DNA from: Schizophyllum amplum
Lineage: Eukaryota > Basidiomycota > Agaricomycetes > Agaricales > Schizophyllaceae
Assembly (NCBI GenBank): GCA_007026445.1
Contig: VDMD01000021.1
Span: 248,001 to 312,000 of the forward strand
Length of the DNA: 64,000 nt
Reading direction: 5' to 3'
Shown here: positions 11,055-22,592 of the stretch, in pieces
Numbering within the stretch: the first letter of the stretch is position 1
How the letters are laid out: each line of letters opens with the position of its first letter
Position numbers and translations under genes: made by a program
The notes under the pieces: model-generated
Seen by the model: the letters and a program-made list of their open reading frames with translations, nothing else
Database searches by the model: none
What the model was told of the DNA's origin: nothing

Positions 11055-14030
11055 CTAGAGGCGGAAATCTCTTGCTGTCACCTGCGAGACGTCAGCATGC
11101 AATACGGCGAAAGTAATAACACGAAAAGGGGTCAAGGAAGTAATTGATACCGAAGGCAGAATGAACAAGTTTCCAACGGAATCTCAACTCACTATTGGGT
11201 GCGAACTCCCCAGCTGCGGCGTCTGATTGAATTCTGGGCCAAGGGTATGCCTGAGTATAATGTAATCAGCGGCCGATGTAGGTTGGAGGATTGTTCCACA
11301 GCAACGGAAAGAAAGTAACCACGCTTGGGTATAGAAGGCTCATAGCAACTCACCGCAATTTCCGAAGCAACTGGCCGTACGACAGGTCCTGCTCACTCCT
11401 GAGAATCTTGACGAAGGCCTGGAGATACGGTGTGCATCAGTCCACGACGTGCAACATTTGTGTAGGAAAGAGAGCCGTATTGATTACGCGCGGTGACGCA
11501 GAACTGGGGGAAGAGATCCGACAAACGACCTACATAGCTCATCGCCCCAACAGCTTCACCTCCGATGAAGGTATCGACGGATGTCTGACCATCCTTACAC
11601 GCAGACCAAGTGATCTGGGATACCAGCCGCGTCAGCCACAGGTCTCAGAGCATCCCAAGTCGTTGACTTACGACGTCTGCGGGCGACCCTTGTCTGAGCC
11701 GTGCACGAGGGCTGACGTGGGAGCCACGTAGTCGGCCGTGTTGCGAATACTGGGATCATAGCGCCTTAGATGAAGGTCGCGGAGAACGCGAATGACGAAC
11801 AATGTACGGCAAGTCTGCCGGAAGGTCAGTCAGGTGGTTAGTTCGGTATGAAGCAAGCGTACCCAATACCGTTCCCGAATGACAACTCTGTCGCGCCCAT
11901 TTAGTCAACATAACGTTCATGCTACCTAGATGTTGCTTACATCGAACAGGGCCTGACTAAACGATGGTATCAGTGCTTTCATATATGGCGAAGAGCACCT
12001 ACCGTTAACCGACACGCTGACGGGAGCGGGTCCACCATAAGCTTATGCATTTCCTAGGTGACAGACGTCAAGCAAAGCAGGATACGACTGGCAACGGGGG
12101 TTGTAGTCTACGCACATCGTCGATAATAGCTCCAGCCTCTTCATGATCGGCTGGAAAAATGGCTGCAAGGTCGATATAGTAAGCGCGGCGCAGGCTTGTT
12201 ATGCTCCTTACTCTCGTCGTAGCCGTCCGCCTCGTCGTCATTGAAGCTTCGTTTCTGACCACCTAAAACTAATTGAGGACGAGCGCATAGTAGCCTCGAT
12301 GAGCGTACCGTGCCCAGAGTCTGCAATCGCATCGTAAGAATCAGAAGTTGGTGCGATGCTGGGTACACGTACAATGGAAGAAGAGTGAGTCGTGCATCTT
12401 AGCGCCTTCCACGAGCCACTTCATCGCACTGATCATGTTCGCTCGCGAAGGATATGATCGCGAGGAGGTTGACCGGTCGTCAGTAAGTAGCAGAATATTC
12501 TCCTTTTTGAATCGGAATGTGTCTGGTACACGTCGTAAGCACCATAGCGTCAGGGAAGCGGAGCTTGACTTACTGACAAGAAACTCCCGTACGTCTCGCG
12601 CGTCATTAATACACTGTTCGGCGGCATCAGCGTGCTTTATCGTTCAGAACTCGGGACGCACCCCTTTCAGCTCGTTCGAGGAGCCGGCATAGTCAATACC
12701 AATCTATAGGTGGTATGTAAATCTGACTGTACGGTAGACAGAATTATGATGACTCACACAAACTGCCCTCTTGCGCCCCGTGCAACTAGACTCCTTGTAA
12801 ATCTGGTGTGGAAATATCGGAAGTGGCAGCCCTCGCGCCCGGAACTTGTCAATAATACGTTGTTCCACGATATCTACTCCCCGGTGAAAACCGCCAATGG
12901 AATCTTCGGACTGGGCGTAGCCTTCGCCTGAGCCTGGTATACACTGAATACATCGCGCAGGAAGAGCGGCAAACACTCACCATTCCCTCCTTGATCATCC
13001 TCCCTTCCATGACCGTACTCATCCGCTGGGTATCCACCTGAGCCATGTCCATTGCTCTGCTGGTATTCATCATCGTGGTGCTGAGGTTCTTGTCCTTCAC
13101 TCGTAGTGGGCCTGTGCTTCTTGTGTAGCTTGTTGTGGTGTTCGCTACGATCACGGTGGCCTCGGTGCTCTCTATCTCGATCCCTATCACGGTCCCTACG
13201 CCGCTTGTCTTCATTATATTTATCGTCTCGGTGGGTGTGTCGTCGGTCGCGTTTGTAGTCGTCGTCGCGACGCTTGCGTTCGTCGTCGTCCCGGTGTTTG
13301 CGATAGTCGTCGCTGCGATGCCTGTGGCGTCGATCGTCGCGGCGATAGTCTTCATCTCGATGTTCCCTCCGCTTGTCATCGCGAGGATAGCTTTCTGAAT
13401 GATGCCTTCGACGTTCCCGATCCCGGTCCCGGTCGCTGCTACGATGACCAAGGTCGCTGCGATGTCGATCATTGCTGTGCCGGTGGCGGTCATGACTCCG
13501 ACTGTGGTGGTGCTCTTCAGGCTCTGGGTCAGGAGCAGGGAGGACGACAACGTTGGGATTTCCCTGCACGACAGTGGGGGATTGCATCATGGGCGATTCC
13601 TGGTAGTGCGAAGGAGAGGCTGGGTTGTGCATGAGGATCTGAGTTCCGTTGTTGTCGTACACTGATCTAGGTGGTGGCACGCGCGCGTCGTACGAGGAGC
13701 CGTCTGAGCTCTGGGCAACGATAACAGGCTTCCGAGGAATTTGGTGGCTGGTCTGTGCCACGCTTGGTTGAATGACGCTAGGTGTGTGGGCGCTAGGACT
13801 GTATGCAGTACATGAGCACACGTTTTCGAGCATGAGAAGCGTACGCACATGTATGGGACTTCGGGCATCTGGGGCACGGCTTGGGAAGAGCGACCGCGTG
13901 GAATCCAGCTCTTCGCATTGAGGATAGAGGTATATTGCCGCACAGGCAGAATTCGAGGGCTTGGAGAGCTATCAGTGCATGGGACACTCAGATAGTACTG
14001 CGACGCACGCATCCAACTGAACCACATCAT
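11055..14030 (-). CDS. Type I metacaspase with mixed-charge prodomain, 18 exons
   Basis: Exons: 13849..14030, 12981..13798, 12758..12933, 12662..12703, 12574..12613, 12373..12522, 12309..12320, 12212..12262, 12116..12162, 12003..12053, 11941..11952, 11863..11887, 11801..11814, 11672..11749, 11534..11614, 11354..11418, 11193..11250, 11055..11081; all phases agree (642 residues). Visible motifs in order: CTGRKRAVC, IGIDYAGSSNELKGCINDAR, NILLLTDDRS, HDSLFFHYSGHGGQ with catalytic His473, DEADGYDETIFPAD, DPLPSACRLTALFDSCHSGT with catalytic Cys529, DLPYIYS, ITWSACKDGQTS, SSHPI near the end. Metacaspases are Arg/Lys-specific, Ca2+-dependent cysteine proteases linked to stress and cell death. The prodomain (about residues 140-310) is packed with Arg, Asp and His rather than the usual Gln/Pro. 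Exon 3 contains a 75-base in-frame stretch bounded by GTAGAT...CCAG that may be a further intron. Confidence 0.85.
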
Positions 14031-14728
14031 CTGAATTCTTGTTCTTCTTCCTGAATAACTTCATAGAGGGTTATAGATTGTGGACGGTTTCCAGAGGGTC
14101 TAGTGCGGGATCCCGGGGTAGCTTGAGCTACTGGATAAAAAAGAGCAATTAAACTGGCAAAAAAGAGGAAGGGAATGATACGAAACACGTCGAACGTGAA
14201 TTGACTCCGTGCAGACTCGAGGGAGGGAAGGAAGGGAACGCGCTGATCAGACTGCGTGATGTGACAGATCGCGTTTCGGCCCGCGGTCCGGGAAAGTCAA
14301 CATTGAGTCACGTGCGCCTCAAGCGTTGGGTCCCCAAGGGCCAAGATCAAGACCAAGTTCAGCTTGGAAGGCGTCGAAAACATCGGTCGAGTTCGAACGA
14401 TGACGAAGACGTGGCGTGAATGCGTGTATTGGTGCCAGACAATGAGAGCAGAGCTATAGCTACATACTGGGTAATCAGGATAACAGACAGCGACTAGTAA
14501 ATAGCGCGACAAGCAGAGTGTACCTCGTAATATCCAAATGAAGGTACATGCAGCTACAACAAGATGCACAGGGAGGTAGACTTCGACATTACTTGTTTCG
14601 TGAATGACAAGATCATGCCATGCAAAGAAGCAGGGGGTAAGTAGGCAGATTATGCTGCGAAAGCATTTAGAAGCGTACTATAAGAATACGTGTGACGGGT
14701 CCAGTCTCCAATCCAATAGGTAAGCAAC
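14031..14728. other. Intergenic: metacaspase promoter and YTH 3' flank
   Basis: About 700 bases between two minus-strand genes. No conserved frame. It should contain the metacaspase promoter next to 14030 and the YTH 3' end next to 14729. Confidence 0.5.
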
Positions 14729-17700
14729 TCACGAGATAGAGACCCAGATGCAGTTGATGCCAGTGATGAGTGCGATGCGTTTATGCGGAATGGTGAATGG
14801 TTGTGAGATGCTTTTGAGTGATCGACGTATATCATGATCATGAGCCCCCCGCCTCCCGACGGCGAGGCTCTCGTGCGGACGTGGTCGTACGCTTGGGTGG
14901 CGCTGGGGGTTGTGGCGGCGGTGTCGTAGCATCCTTCGCGGCAGGGTTGGCATTCCCGGGGGTGGCGACGTCGAATTCGCAAGTTGTTCCCACTCGTCCA
15001 GCAGGCGCTGTCCAACGATGGGCTCGAGCTCCGTCCCGTCGCGCGATACCTTCACCTCCCGATCGTGATTCCAGGGGTTGCGAAGGTGTCGTGTGCGGAA
15101 GAACTACCAGGCGTCAGCGGCGGCAAAGGCGGCGAGAATGTGAACTCACAGGCAAACGGGTGGTACATTGCCACTCTACCTTGAACGACTCGCCCCAGGA
15201 CTCCTCGCGGCCGTTATCGTCGCCGCGTAAAGGCGTGGATATCGCGGACGGCATCACGGGTTCGGAGTGCTCACGCTCGCCAGACGGACGCATGTGCGGA
15301 TCGGTCGTCGCGCTGACCGGGCCCCGTACGGCGCGCTTGGGGGCGTTCTCGTCGAGGGCGAACTCGGGGCTGGTCTGCTCCTCGTGTGTATGCCGTTCAA
15401 TGGGATGTTTGGACACTGAGAGCTGGCCCCGGGGACCGAACTCGGGCGGCGCGCTCTGCACAGGATGCGGAACGCGGATGATGGGCGACCGAGTGGCCTC
15501 CCCGAGAGGCTGGGGCGACTGGTCGACCATACGGCCAGATGCCGGCGACAAGAAGTTCGACACAGGCGACTTGAGGGTCGATGGGGCGGAGCCTTCTTCA
15601 CCCGTGGCGTGGCGACTTGTGGTGGGTAATGACGAGGTAGGCGAAAAGTCCCCGGCGCGACTTGCCCAGGACACCTTGCGCTCTCCTTTGACGGGCCCCG
15701 ACATTCTGTATGCACATGCATATTCAGCAACTGACCAGACGACGAGAGAGACGGCCATCGTACCTAGCGTACCCATAAAACTCCCCGCTCTTGTTGACAC
15801 CGAAGATGAGATACACGTCCTTGGAAGTGCGGAAGGCCTGATCCAAGATGCCTTCGTTGTGCTTCTGTGTGGCCCAGACGCCTGTCTCGACAGACAGGTC
15901 CAAATCGTACTGCGCGTTCGGTCAGCGTGAATTGCGGCTGCGACGATGGCTTGAGGCGTACCTGTGTGAGAGACTTGAGGATGAAGTAGCGCTTCGGGAA
16001 GTGACTGGTGAGTAGGCTCGAGTTGGTCGACGCGTACGACCCCGAACTACTTGAGTGACCTTTCAAACCCGCGGTCGTATGCTCGTCGCTCGATATCGAC
16101 AAGTTGGACATGCCCGTGATCGCATCCCCCGACGCACTCGACGGTGTTGTCGGCACGTCCTCGGACGTGGTCGAGGTGGCAGAGGTGACTGACGGCGGGC
16201 CCGCTTTCAACTTGCCCTTCTGATCGCGGATCCACTTCGTGTGCATGCCCATCCCGCGTTGAGCGCCGACGCCCGCCTTGAGATCGTCGTCCACCTTGCG
16301 AACGCGGCAGACAAGAGCCGGACATCGAGCGTCGGCGGGACGAAGCTGCTTGCCGTTGAAGCGCTTGATGCTGTCCTCAAGCGGCCCTTGTCCGGAGTAG
16401 TTGACGAAGGCGCAATTGGAACGGGAAATGGGGAAGATGGACATCACGCCCGTAGTCGTATTGTCCCCAGAACGATACGGCACATTAAAAAACCTCCACA
16501 ACTCCTCGTGCGTGGCGTCCGACGGCACATTCCCCACCCACATAACCCATTCGGATCGGTGCGCGGGCGGATTGGGGTGGTATGATCGTCGAACCGGAGC
16601 CCGTTCACTTCCGAACCGATAGGCACTGCTGCCGCTGGCGCTCTCGGGCTTGGGCGATTGATGTGACGACGCGGAGAGCGCGAGAGGCGAAGAGACGCTG
16701 CCGACTGCGTTGCTGCTCGCAGGAGAGCGAACGGTCGACGATGACGATGCGGTTGGAAGGGGCAGGGGTGATGGCGACGAGAGTACGGGGGCCGGCGTAT
16801 GCCGTTGCGTGTATGGCGGCGTGTCGGAGTCGTGCGTGGGCAATGACGCGGGCGGATATCCCATCGTATATTGATATGGCGGCTGCCCAGAATCGTACGA
16901 CGACGCCGCGTGGGGGAGAAACCACCAAGTCCCTTGCTGCTGAGCCTCTGTATCGCCGGAAGGGGAGTAAGTGGGATAACCCGGGTTGTACGGCGGGCTC
17001 TGGTAGATGTTCGGGGATGCAGGGAAGGATGGCGGAGGATAGCCGTACTGTGCGTTGGAGAGCGTGGAGTAACGTAAGGAATGGAATTGTCCCGAAGCGG
17101 AGTAGGTGGGCGAGCCGGAGTGCGAGGGTGATAATGGCGGAGGGGACGCATTCACCTGCGGAGAGTACACCTGGGATGGACCCGCGCCGGAGTACTGTGT
17201 ATGTGTTCCCTGGGCGCTCTCTGGAGGCGACTGCCGCTGATACGTGTACATGTTTCCGTGATGCTGCATCATAGGGTAGTTGGCGTGTATGTTTTGAGGC
17301 ATCAAGGAGCTGTCTGGCGGCAGGCCGTATCCGGGGAAGTAGGGCGCGGGGGTCGAGTGGACGAGGCTCATGGACTGTTGGGACATCTGCGGCTGCGGGG
17401 CGAGCGTGTATTGCCCTGCGAAGCCTGAGCCCTGGTTGTAGGGGGAGCTCGATGTCGGTCCATACGAGTGCGATCCAAACGGCGGATGGGGACCAACGAC
17501 GCCAACCTGACCAGCATCGGGGCGCTGGGATCGTTGCGATGGGGGCGGGGGAGGTTGAGGGCGTCGTGAGTGACCGAGCGGGGGCAATCGTCCTGAGTCC
17601 GGTGCCATTCCCAAAGCATCGCGGTGCGAATCACCACCTGATGGATCTTTCGCGCCCGGGCGCGTTTCCTCCTGCGCAGCAAGTCCCGTCACAGACTGCT

Positions 17701-18060
17701 CTTGCACGGGGGACTCTGAATTATCGTCAGTACACGTCGTGGCGCTGCGCGGGCTACGCACCGGTAGAATGAGGGGATGAGGGAAAATCTGGGGGAAGGA
17801 AAAAAAGAGGGAATCAGAAAGGCATCTTCAAGACGCGAAAAGGCGCAGAAATATCTCGAATTGGACAAGGGCCAGCGGGGAACGCGAGATTCCCCACAAG
17901 TCCAGAAAATTGAGATCGCGTTGCCACGTGAGTGTCACGCGTCGGCAATAGAAGGCAAAGGAATCGTCTGCACAAACAAACACTCACCGCCTGGATTCTC
18001 CGGTGTGGGCGTCGCGGTACGTGAGGAGGAGAGGCGTATTGTGACTGCTGGCTCAACCAT
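14729..18060 (-). CDS. YTH-domain RNA-binding protein with upstream RRM
   Basis: Likely exons: 17988..18060 (MVEPAVTIRLSSS), a large exon ending at 15962 and starting near 17760-17790 (exact acceptor unresolved), 15764..15909, 15150..15705, 14729..15103. A long Gln/Pro/Ser/Tyr-rich region (about 400 residues) precedes an RRM (SEWVMWVGNVPSDATHEELW ... NCAFVNYSGQGPLE) and then a YTH domain: HFPKRYFILKSL, YDLDLSVETGVWATQKHNE, DVYLIFGVNKSGEFYGYAR, and after a long insertion WGESFKVEWQC, RTRHLRNPWN, VKVSRDGTELEP. YTH domains read N6-methyladenosine; the first cage Trp (GVWATQ) is present. The Ser/Pro-rich insertion of about 145 residues splits the YTH fold between SWASRAGD and WGESFKV. A different reading frame near 14853-14950 could give another C-terminus. 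Confidence 0.85.
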
Positions 18061-21000
18061 AGCTGTCTGTTGCGATATCATGTGTGTTTGTATACTGTTC
18101 GCGGGTGGCAGTTTACACAGACTTGACGGGATATGCGACGAGCACGCTTACAGTTAATATGCAAGGGCAGTAAAGCAAGTGCTTGACATATAATGACTTG
18201 GTTGTGCACTAGGTCGTGTATGCTGTGGCTCGGCGTGTATGCAGACGTCGGGAAACGCGTCAAGTACTATAAGTACTATAACAATGCGTGGGAAAAACGA
18301 CGTCATGCAATTCTTCCTCTCCCGACAAATTGAGCACTCCAAAGGTGAACAAGCCCGTGGAGTGCGTTGTACTTCCATCTGCGCGTGTCGGCTGCGCGCG
18401 ACGCAACCATGAGGGATGTGATGAGCGCGTTCCGCGCCGCCAACGTTGCGACCACGCATAAGAGGCTAGGAGAGCGGTGCAATCCCCTAGAACGCCGGGA
18501 AGGCGCCCAGAGATGACTTGACAAATATTATGGTTGGGCAACATACTTGACGGCTGAGCAAGTTTGTGGGCGTCCAACGCGAGCTCACTCAATAAGCCGA
18601 AGAGGGTGATGACGCCTCGTCAGGACACAATTGAACACCGGGGCAATTCATCAAGACGGGGTTAACGGACCCGCAATCCCGAAGTTGTGGCGTGGGAAAG
18701 TACCGTCAAAGGGCGCCGTACGAGGAACATACAGCCAAATAATGACCAGCATCATCGGCCATGAGCGCTTGAGCAGCAGCTGCACCAGCCTCCGGCCGAT
18801 CCCCACATGAGCCCAATACGCTTCCGTTCATTCCGTTCCCCGTATAACAAATTTTATATTCTGACGTCGTGCGAGGCATGTGCGAGGCCTGAGAGCAGTC
18901 AAGAGCAAGAGAGGCAGAGATATGACGCAAGGTTGAACTTTCCGGATGAATATGCATCGTGACGTCTGCAGGGCGCTGGTCGGTAGATTTGTCCGGGGTA
19001 CCCGACCTTGCGATGTCCTCTTTTGATACTGACGAAACTCACCCCACCCAGAAGAAGGCCTTAAAGCATGGAATTTGTATAGATCTAGCACGCCCCACAC
19101 TACGATAAACGCCGCTCGGCGTCGAAGAATTATCATGCATGTTACTTCAGTCGGACATCCAACGTTCAGTAGCCGCCGTCTCCCGATATCGCAGCCACCA
19201 AGGCAGAGCGTGCGTGCCGGAAAAAAAAGGTTGGGGGCGCTGAGGCAAACAACGAATGATGGAGAGCATTTTGGTCGTCGCGAGCTGCAACTTCGTAGGC
19301 GCCAGACCAGAATTAAGCCCTGGCCTCGGGAGATTAAGGAGCTTACTTGTATGACCGTTCGAACGCCGCGGCAGTGACGGCGTAGGACCGCGTGTATGCA
19401 CAGCGCATCATCTCCGAGCTAGCAGTCCATCAGGCCGAACAGGACGTCAGGAGGAAGGACGAAGAATACAGTACGTAGCTCTCTATCGGGCCGTTGTATC
19501 CTAAATCTTCAGGGTGTTCAGTGAGAGTCACTTTTACGACTCGCGCTTGTGAAACTGGTGAAGAGAAGGTGTGGGTGGAGTCCACTGACGTCGGCCGTTA
19601 GCCGATTGAAGGAGGATGGTACCAGACGAAAACCAGACGAGCTGCGGTCGAGTTGCAGGAACAGGGGAAAAACATGTACGTTGGCAAGAAGTGATGTATG
19701 AATGAGAACACGAGAACGCACCTTTACTCAGCGCTCAGCGCTCATAGAGCGTGCGTCAACCGTGCCACCCACGGCCGCCGGAGCATGTCGAGCGCGAGGT
19801 GAGAGGCCACTTGAGTCCGGGATGGCAGACGTGGTCAACCCAAATTTCTGGTATTCGCGACGCCCACGCATAACTTCTCCCGTATTGTTTTGGGGCCCGA
19901 AGTGTCGTTGCGTGGCTCGCCTCGAGAACAAGTTCCTCGCAGGTCCAGCGCGATCCCTCACACGATCACCAGCGAACATTGTCGTCATTCGGTCGCTGAA
20001 GCGCTGATTCCGACGCGACAGCCTACAGCCGCAAGAAAAACATTCTGACCGTTACGTATCTTAGGCACGCATGTCTTGAGTTACATGGCGCAGTGCAACG
20101 CTGATCACTCACTAGCGTTAAGGAGCCACCGAATCCACCCTTGCACGTGACCCCTAACGGGGTTAGATGTCAAAGCGCTTCCGGAAGCTTGCCGGCGGAT
20201 GCCGTTGAGGCCGTTAAATTCAACTGGCTGTCGCCGGTCGGAGGGTTTTTATTTATTCAGTGTTTGGCTTTGTGTGCTGGCCTGGTGCTGGCTGCTTAGT
20301 GGTGGGCAAAGTTCAAGCTCACCCCGCTCACCGATGGCTCACCCATAGCCTGCTGCGAATTTTTTTTGTAGTCTTTAGTGATACATTTCCATTGTTTTCC
20401 ATGGATCTTCATTGTCTGGTTACAACTTACTGACTCAATGGCACTACTAATCCTCTGTGGACATAAATACATTATATGTAAGATAAAATGAAGGGGACGA
20501 CGGCCAGAGCCGTCGCCAAAGACTTGTCTACGACGCCGTCATCAACGATGTTGAAGAGGGGAGGCGGGGGAGGGAACGGGGCCCCGCGGGGGTTCTTCGG
20601 TCGGCGTTTGCCGGCTGCGCGACCTGATCGTCGTCGTCGTCGACGCCGTCGGCGCCGTTCTCGACGAGGCACCGAGCTGAAAGCGTGTCAGACGGTGCCT
20701 GCATGTATCACGACTCCAACGCACCTGATGATGAGGCATGCAGCAGCGCTGCACGCCGCTCCCCTCTCCCGCGCGCTTCGTCGGCGATATTGACGGTGGT
20801 GGTTGGGGACAAGAACGGTCACGGGACGTTTGTTGATTGTTCGAACAGAGAATTCTGGTCAATTGACGGCGTAAATAAATGCGAAACGCGCGAATTATGG
20901 GTTTATGGAGGCGCGCGGCGCGCCACAGGAGCTAGTCCCGATTGGGAGTCACGTGCGCGGGTGGATTAGGCAAGAACTCTAGCGTTACAGTGTTTGTTAC

Positions 21001-22592
21001 CCTCCCGCCGTCAGGCGCAGGCTCCAAGGGTGGTGTTTACGTCGATGGCGGCCAAGTGATGTGTAGGCAGCATACGCGAGAATCGAGATGGCGGGGATGG
21101 TGTGCGCGGAGCGCCGCTGACGGACGGCCGAATGCGTCCGCAGATAGGGAGCGGCGTCACGTTGGGAGGGGGAGGCCAGGCGCGCCCAGGCGCGTCCAGA
21201 CTACCTCGAAGTTGATTTTCCAGAGCGCGAAGGCAGAAAGGAAGGTCGCGAGTTTCGAATGAGTCAGAATTATTCGCCGTTCAGATGTAACGTCCCATCT
21301 CTATGTGAGAACGGCTCACGACGGGGGAGACTAAGCAGTTCACAGTGAGGGAAGGAACAAGGAGCGTGCGAACAAAATCACGTCGTGACCGTGTCAACGG
21401 CAATTGCCGATGAGTCAGATTTGCTCCCGTCCAATATAGGCAGTTGAGCACAAGCTGAATCGCATTCACAGGCTCTGCATTGCTCTGTAAATACGAAGTT
21501 CTACCGGCCCTGCTATCCCCGCAGGTGACCGCGCTTGAGGGACAGGTCCCGACTCCCAGGTCGAAGGAAGGGCCGACCTCAACGACGTCGATGGTCCTCC
21601 TTAGCGCGGTCTGCCATCGCAGGAGGCGCGGTCGCAGCGGCGATGCAGACCGTAAGCTTGGCGCCGCCTGGGCAGTGAAATAACGACACGCGGCTTACGG
21701 AATAGCTCGCGCCGGTAAGAAGAGGGGAGGCAGCCTACGCGGGAGCACATCACGATGCCAGACGTACGGGGACAGCGCGGCGTACGGCAAACGATGTCGT
21801 GGAGACGAAATGCACGTTCAAAAGCGAAAAATTCGCGTCGACGACTTCAAATCTGGACATGCGTCAGTCAGCTGTAAAGAACAATGCAGGAGACATACAT
21901 GTTCTATGGGCGTCTGCAAAAGTCGTTGATTTGACGAGATTTTTCTCTTTCGGCGGGCTGTCCTGGCATGAGGACAACATGAGGAAGTCAACAATCCTCA
22001 ATGATACGGGAGTATAGGATTAGACAAGAGGACTAAGCGGGTGTACTGCGTAGTATACCGTACTGCACTCAGATCCTTAAGACACATTTCTAGTGGGTGG
22101 CACTGAAGCGCACATTTGTGGCGCAAGACCCAGTTGCCACCTCGAAGTCATAAGCACGATCTTCGCGGGCCTAGCCCACAATTGCCTGAACTCTTGGTGC
22201 GACTGTATGGGTAAGTATGTGACATAGAGAGCTTCTCACCTCACACCGGCTAATGACAGCACGTAGCGGTCAGGTGCAGTCCCAGTCCTTAGCCACGTTG
22301 AGCGAAACAGCAACATCGATATTCACAGCATGTGTATATGAATGGATCGCAACCCCTACTCACCCGCATAGTACACCCTCCGGATCCATCTTCGTCTTCG
22401 CGTTGCCTTGCCTGACGAAGGATAAGGTGAGGGATCTTGCCAGGCGTCCGTCGTGTATACCCATCCATCTATACAAGCGTGAGTGAGTCGAAACATAATG
22501 TAACATGCAAATTGGCGACAAGATGACGACCGAGAACCAACAGCACGCAAAAATAAAAAGAAATATCAAATGCGACATACCATCGTCTGCGC
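18061..22592. other. Gene-poor 4.5 kb, one possible relic
   Basis: No gene could be assembled. It holds short CGT-rich low-complexity DNA near 20625..20660, several small unlinked frames, and one coding-like segment annotated separately at 19344..19478. AT- and GC-rich patches alternate. It should include the YTH promoter on the left and the 3' flank of the Pex gene on the right. Confidence 0.4.
19344..19478 (+). pseudogene. Possible gene relic: coding-like segment broken by one stop codon
   Basis: The frame reads YLYDRSNAAAVTA, then an amber codon at 19380..19382, then DRVYAQRIISELAVHQAEQ and DVRRKDEEY, ending at a GTACGT donor-like site near 19470. Composition is strongly protein-like (amphipathic, charged helix). 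If TAG were TAC the segment would be continuous. I do not recognise the family and found no reliable flanking exons, so it may be a decayed gene, a mis-called base or chance. Confidence 0.25.

Noticed and set aside
13135..13665. Hydrophobic, Val/Ile/Ala-rich plus-strand frames resembling a membrane protein
   Set aside because: They are the antisense shadow of the Arg/Asp/His-rich metacaspase prodomain (GTC/GCG/ATC complements of GAC/CGC/GAT codons).
14818..15930. 370-codon open frame on the plus strand
   Set aside because: It lies antisense to the YTH exons, has no family motif, and mirrors the GC-rich third-position pattern of the real gene.
20472..20672. Arg-rich protein from the CGT-repeat region
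   Set aside because: The poly-Arg run is simple-sequence DNA; no flanking exons or motif.
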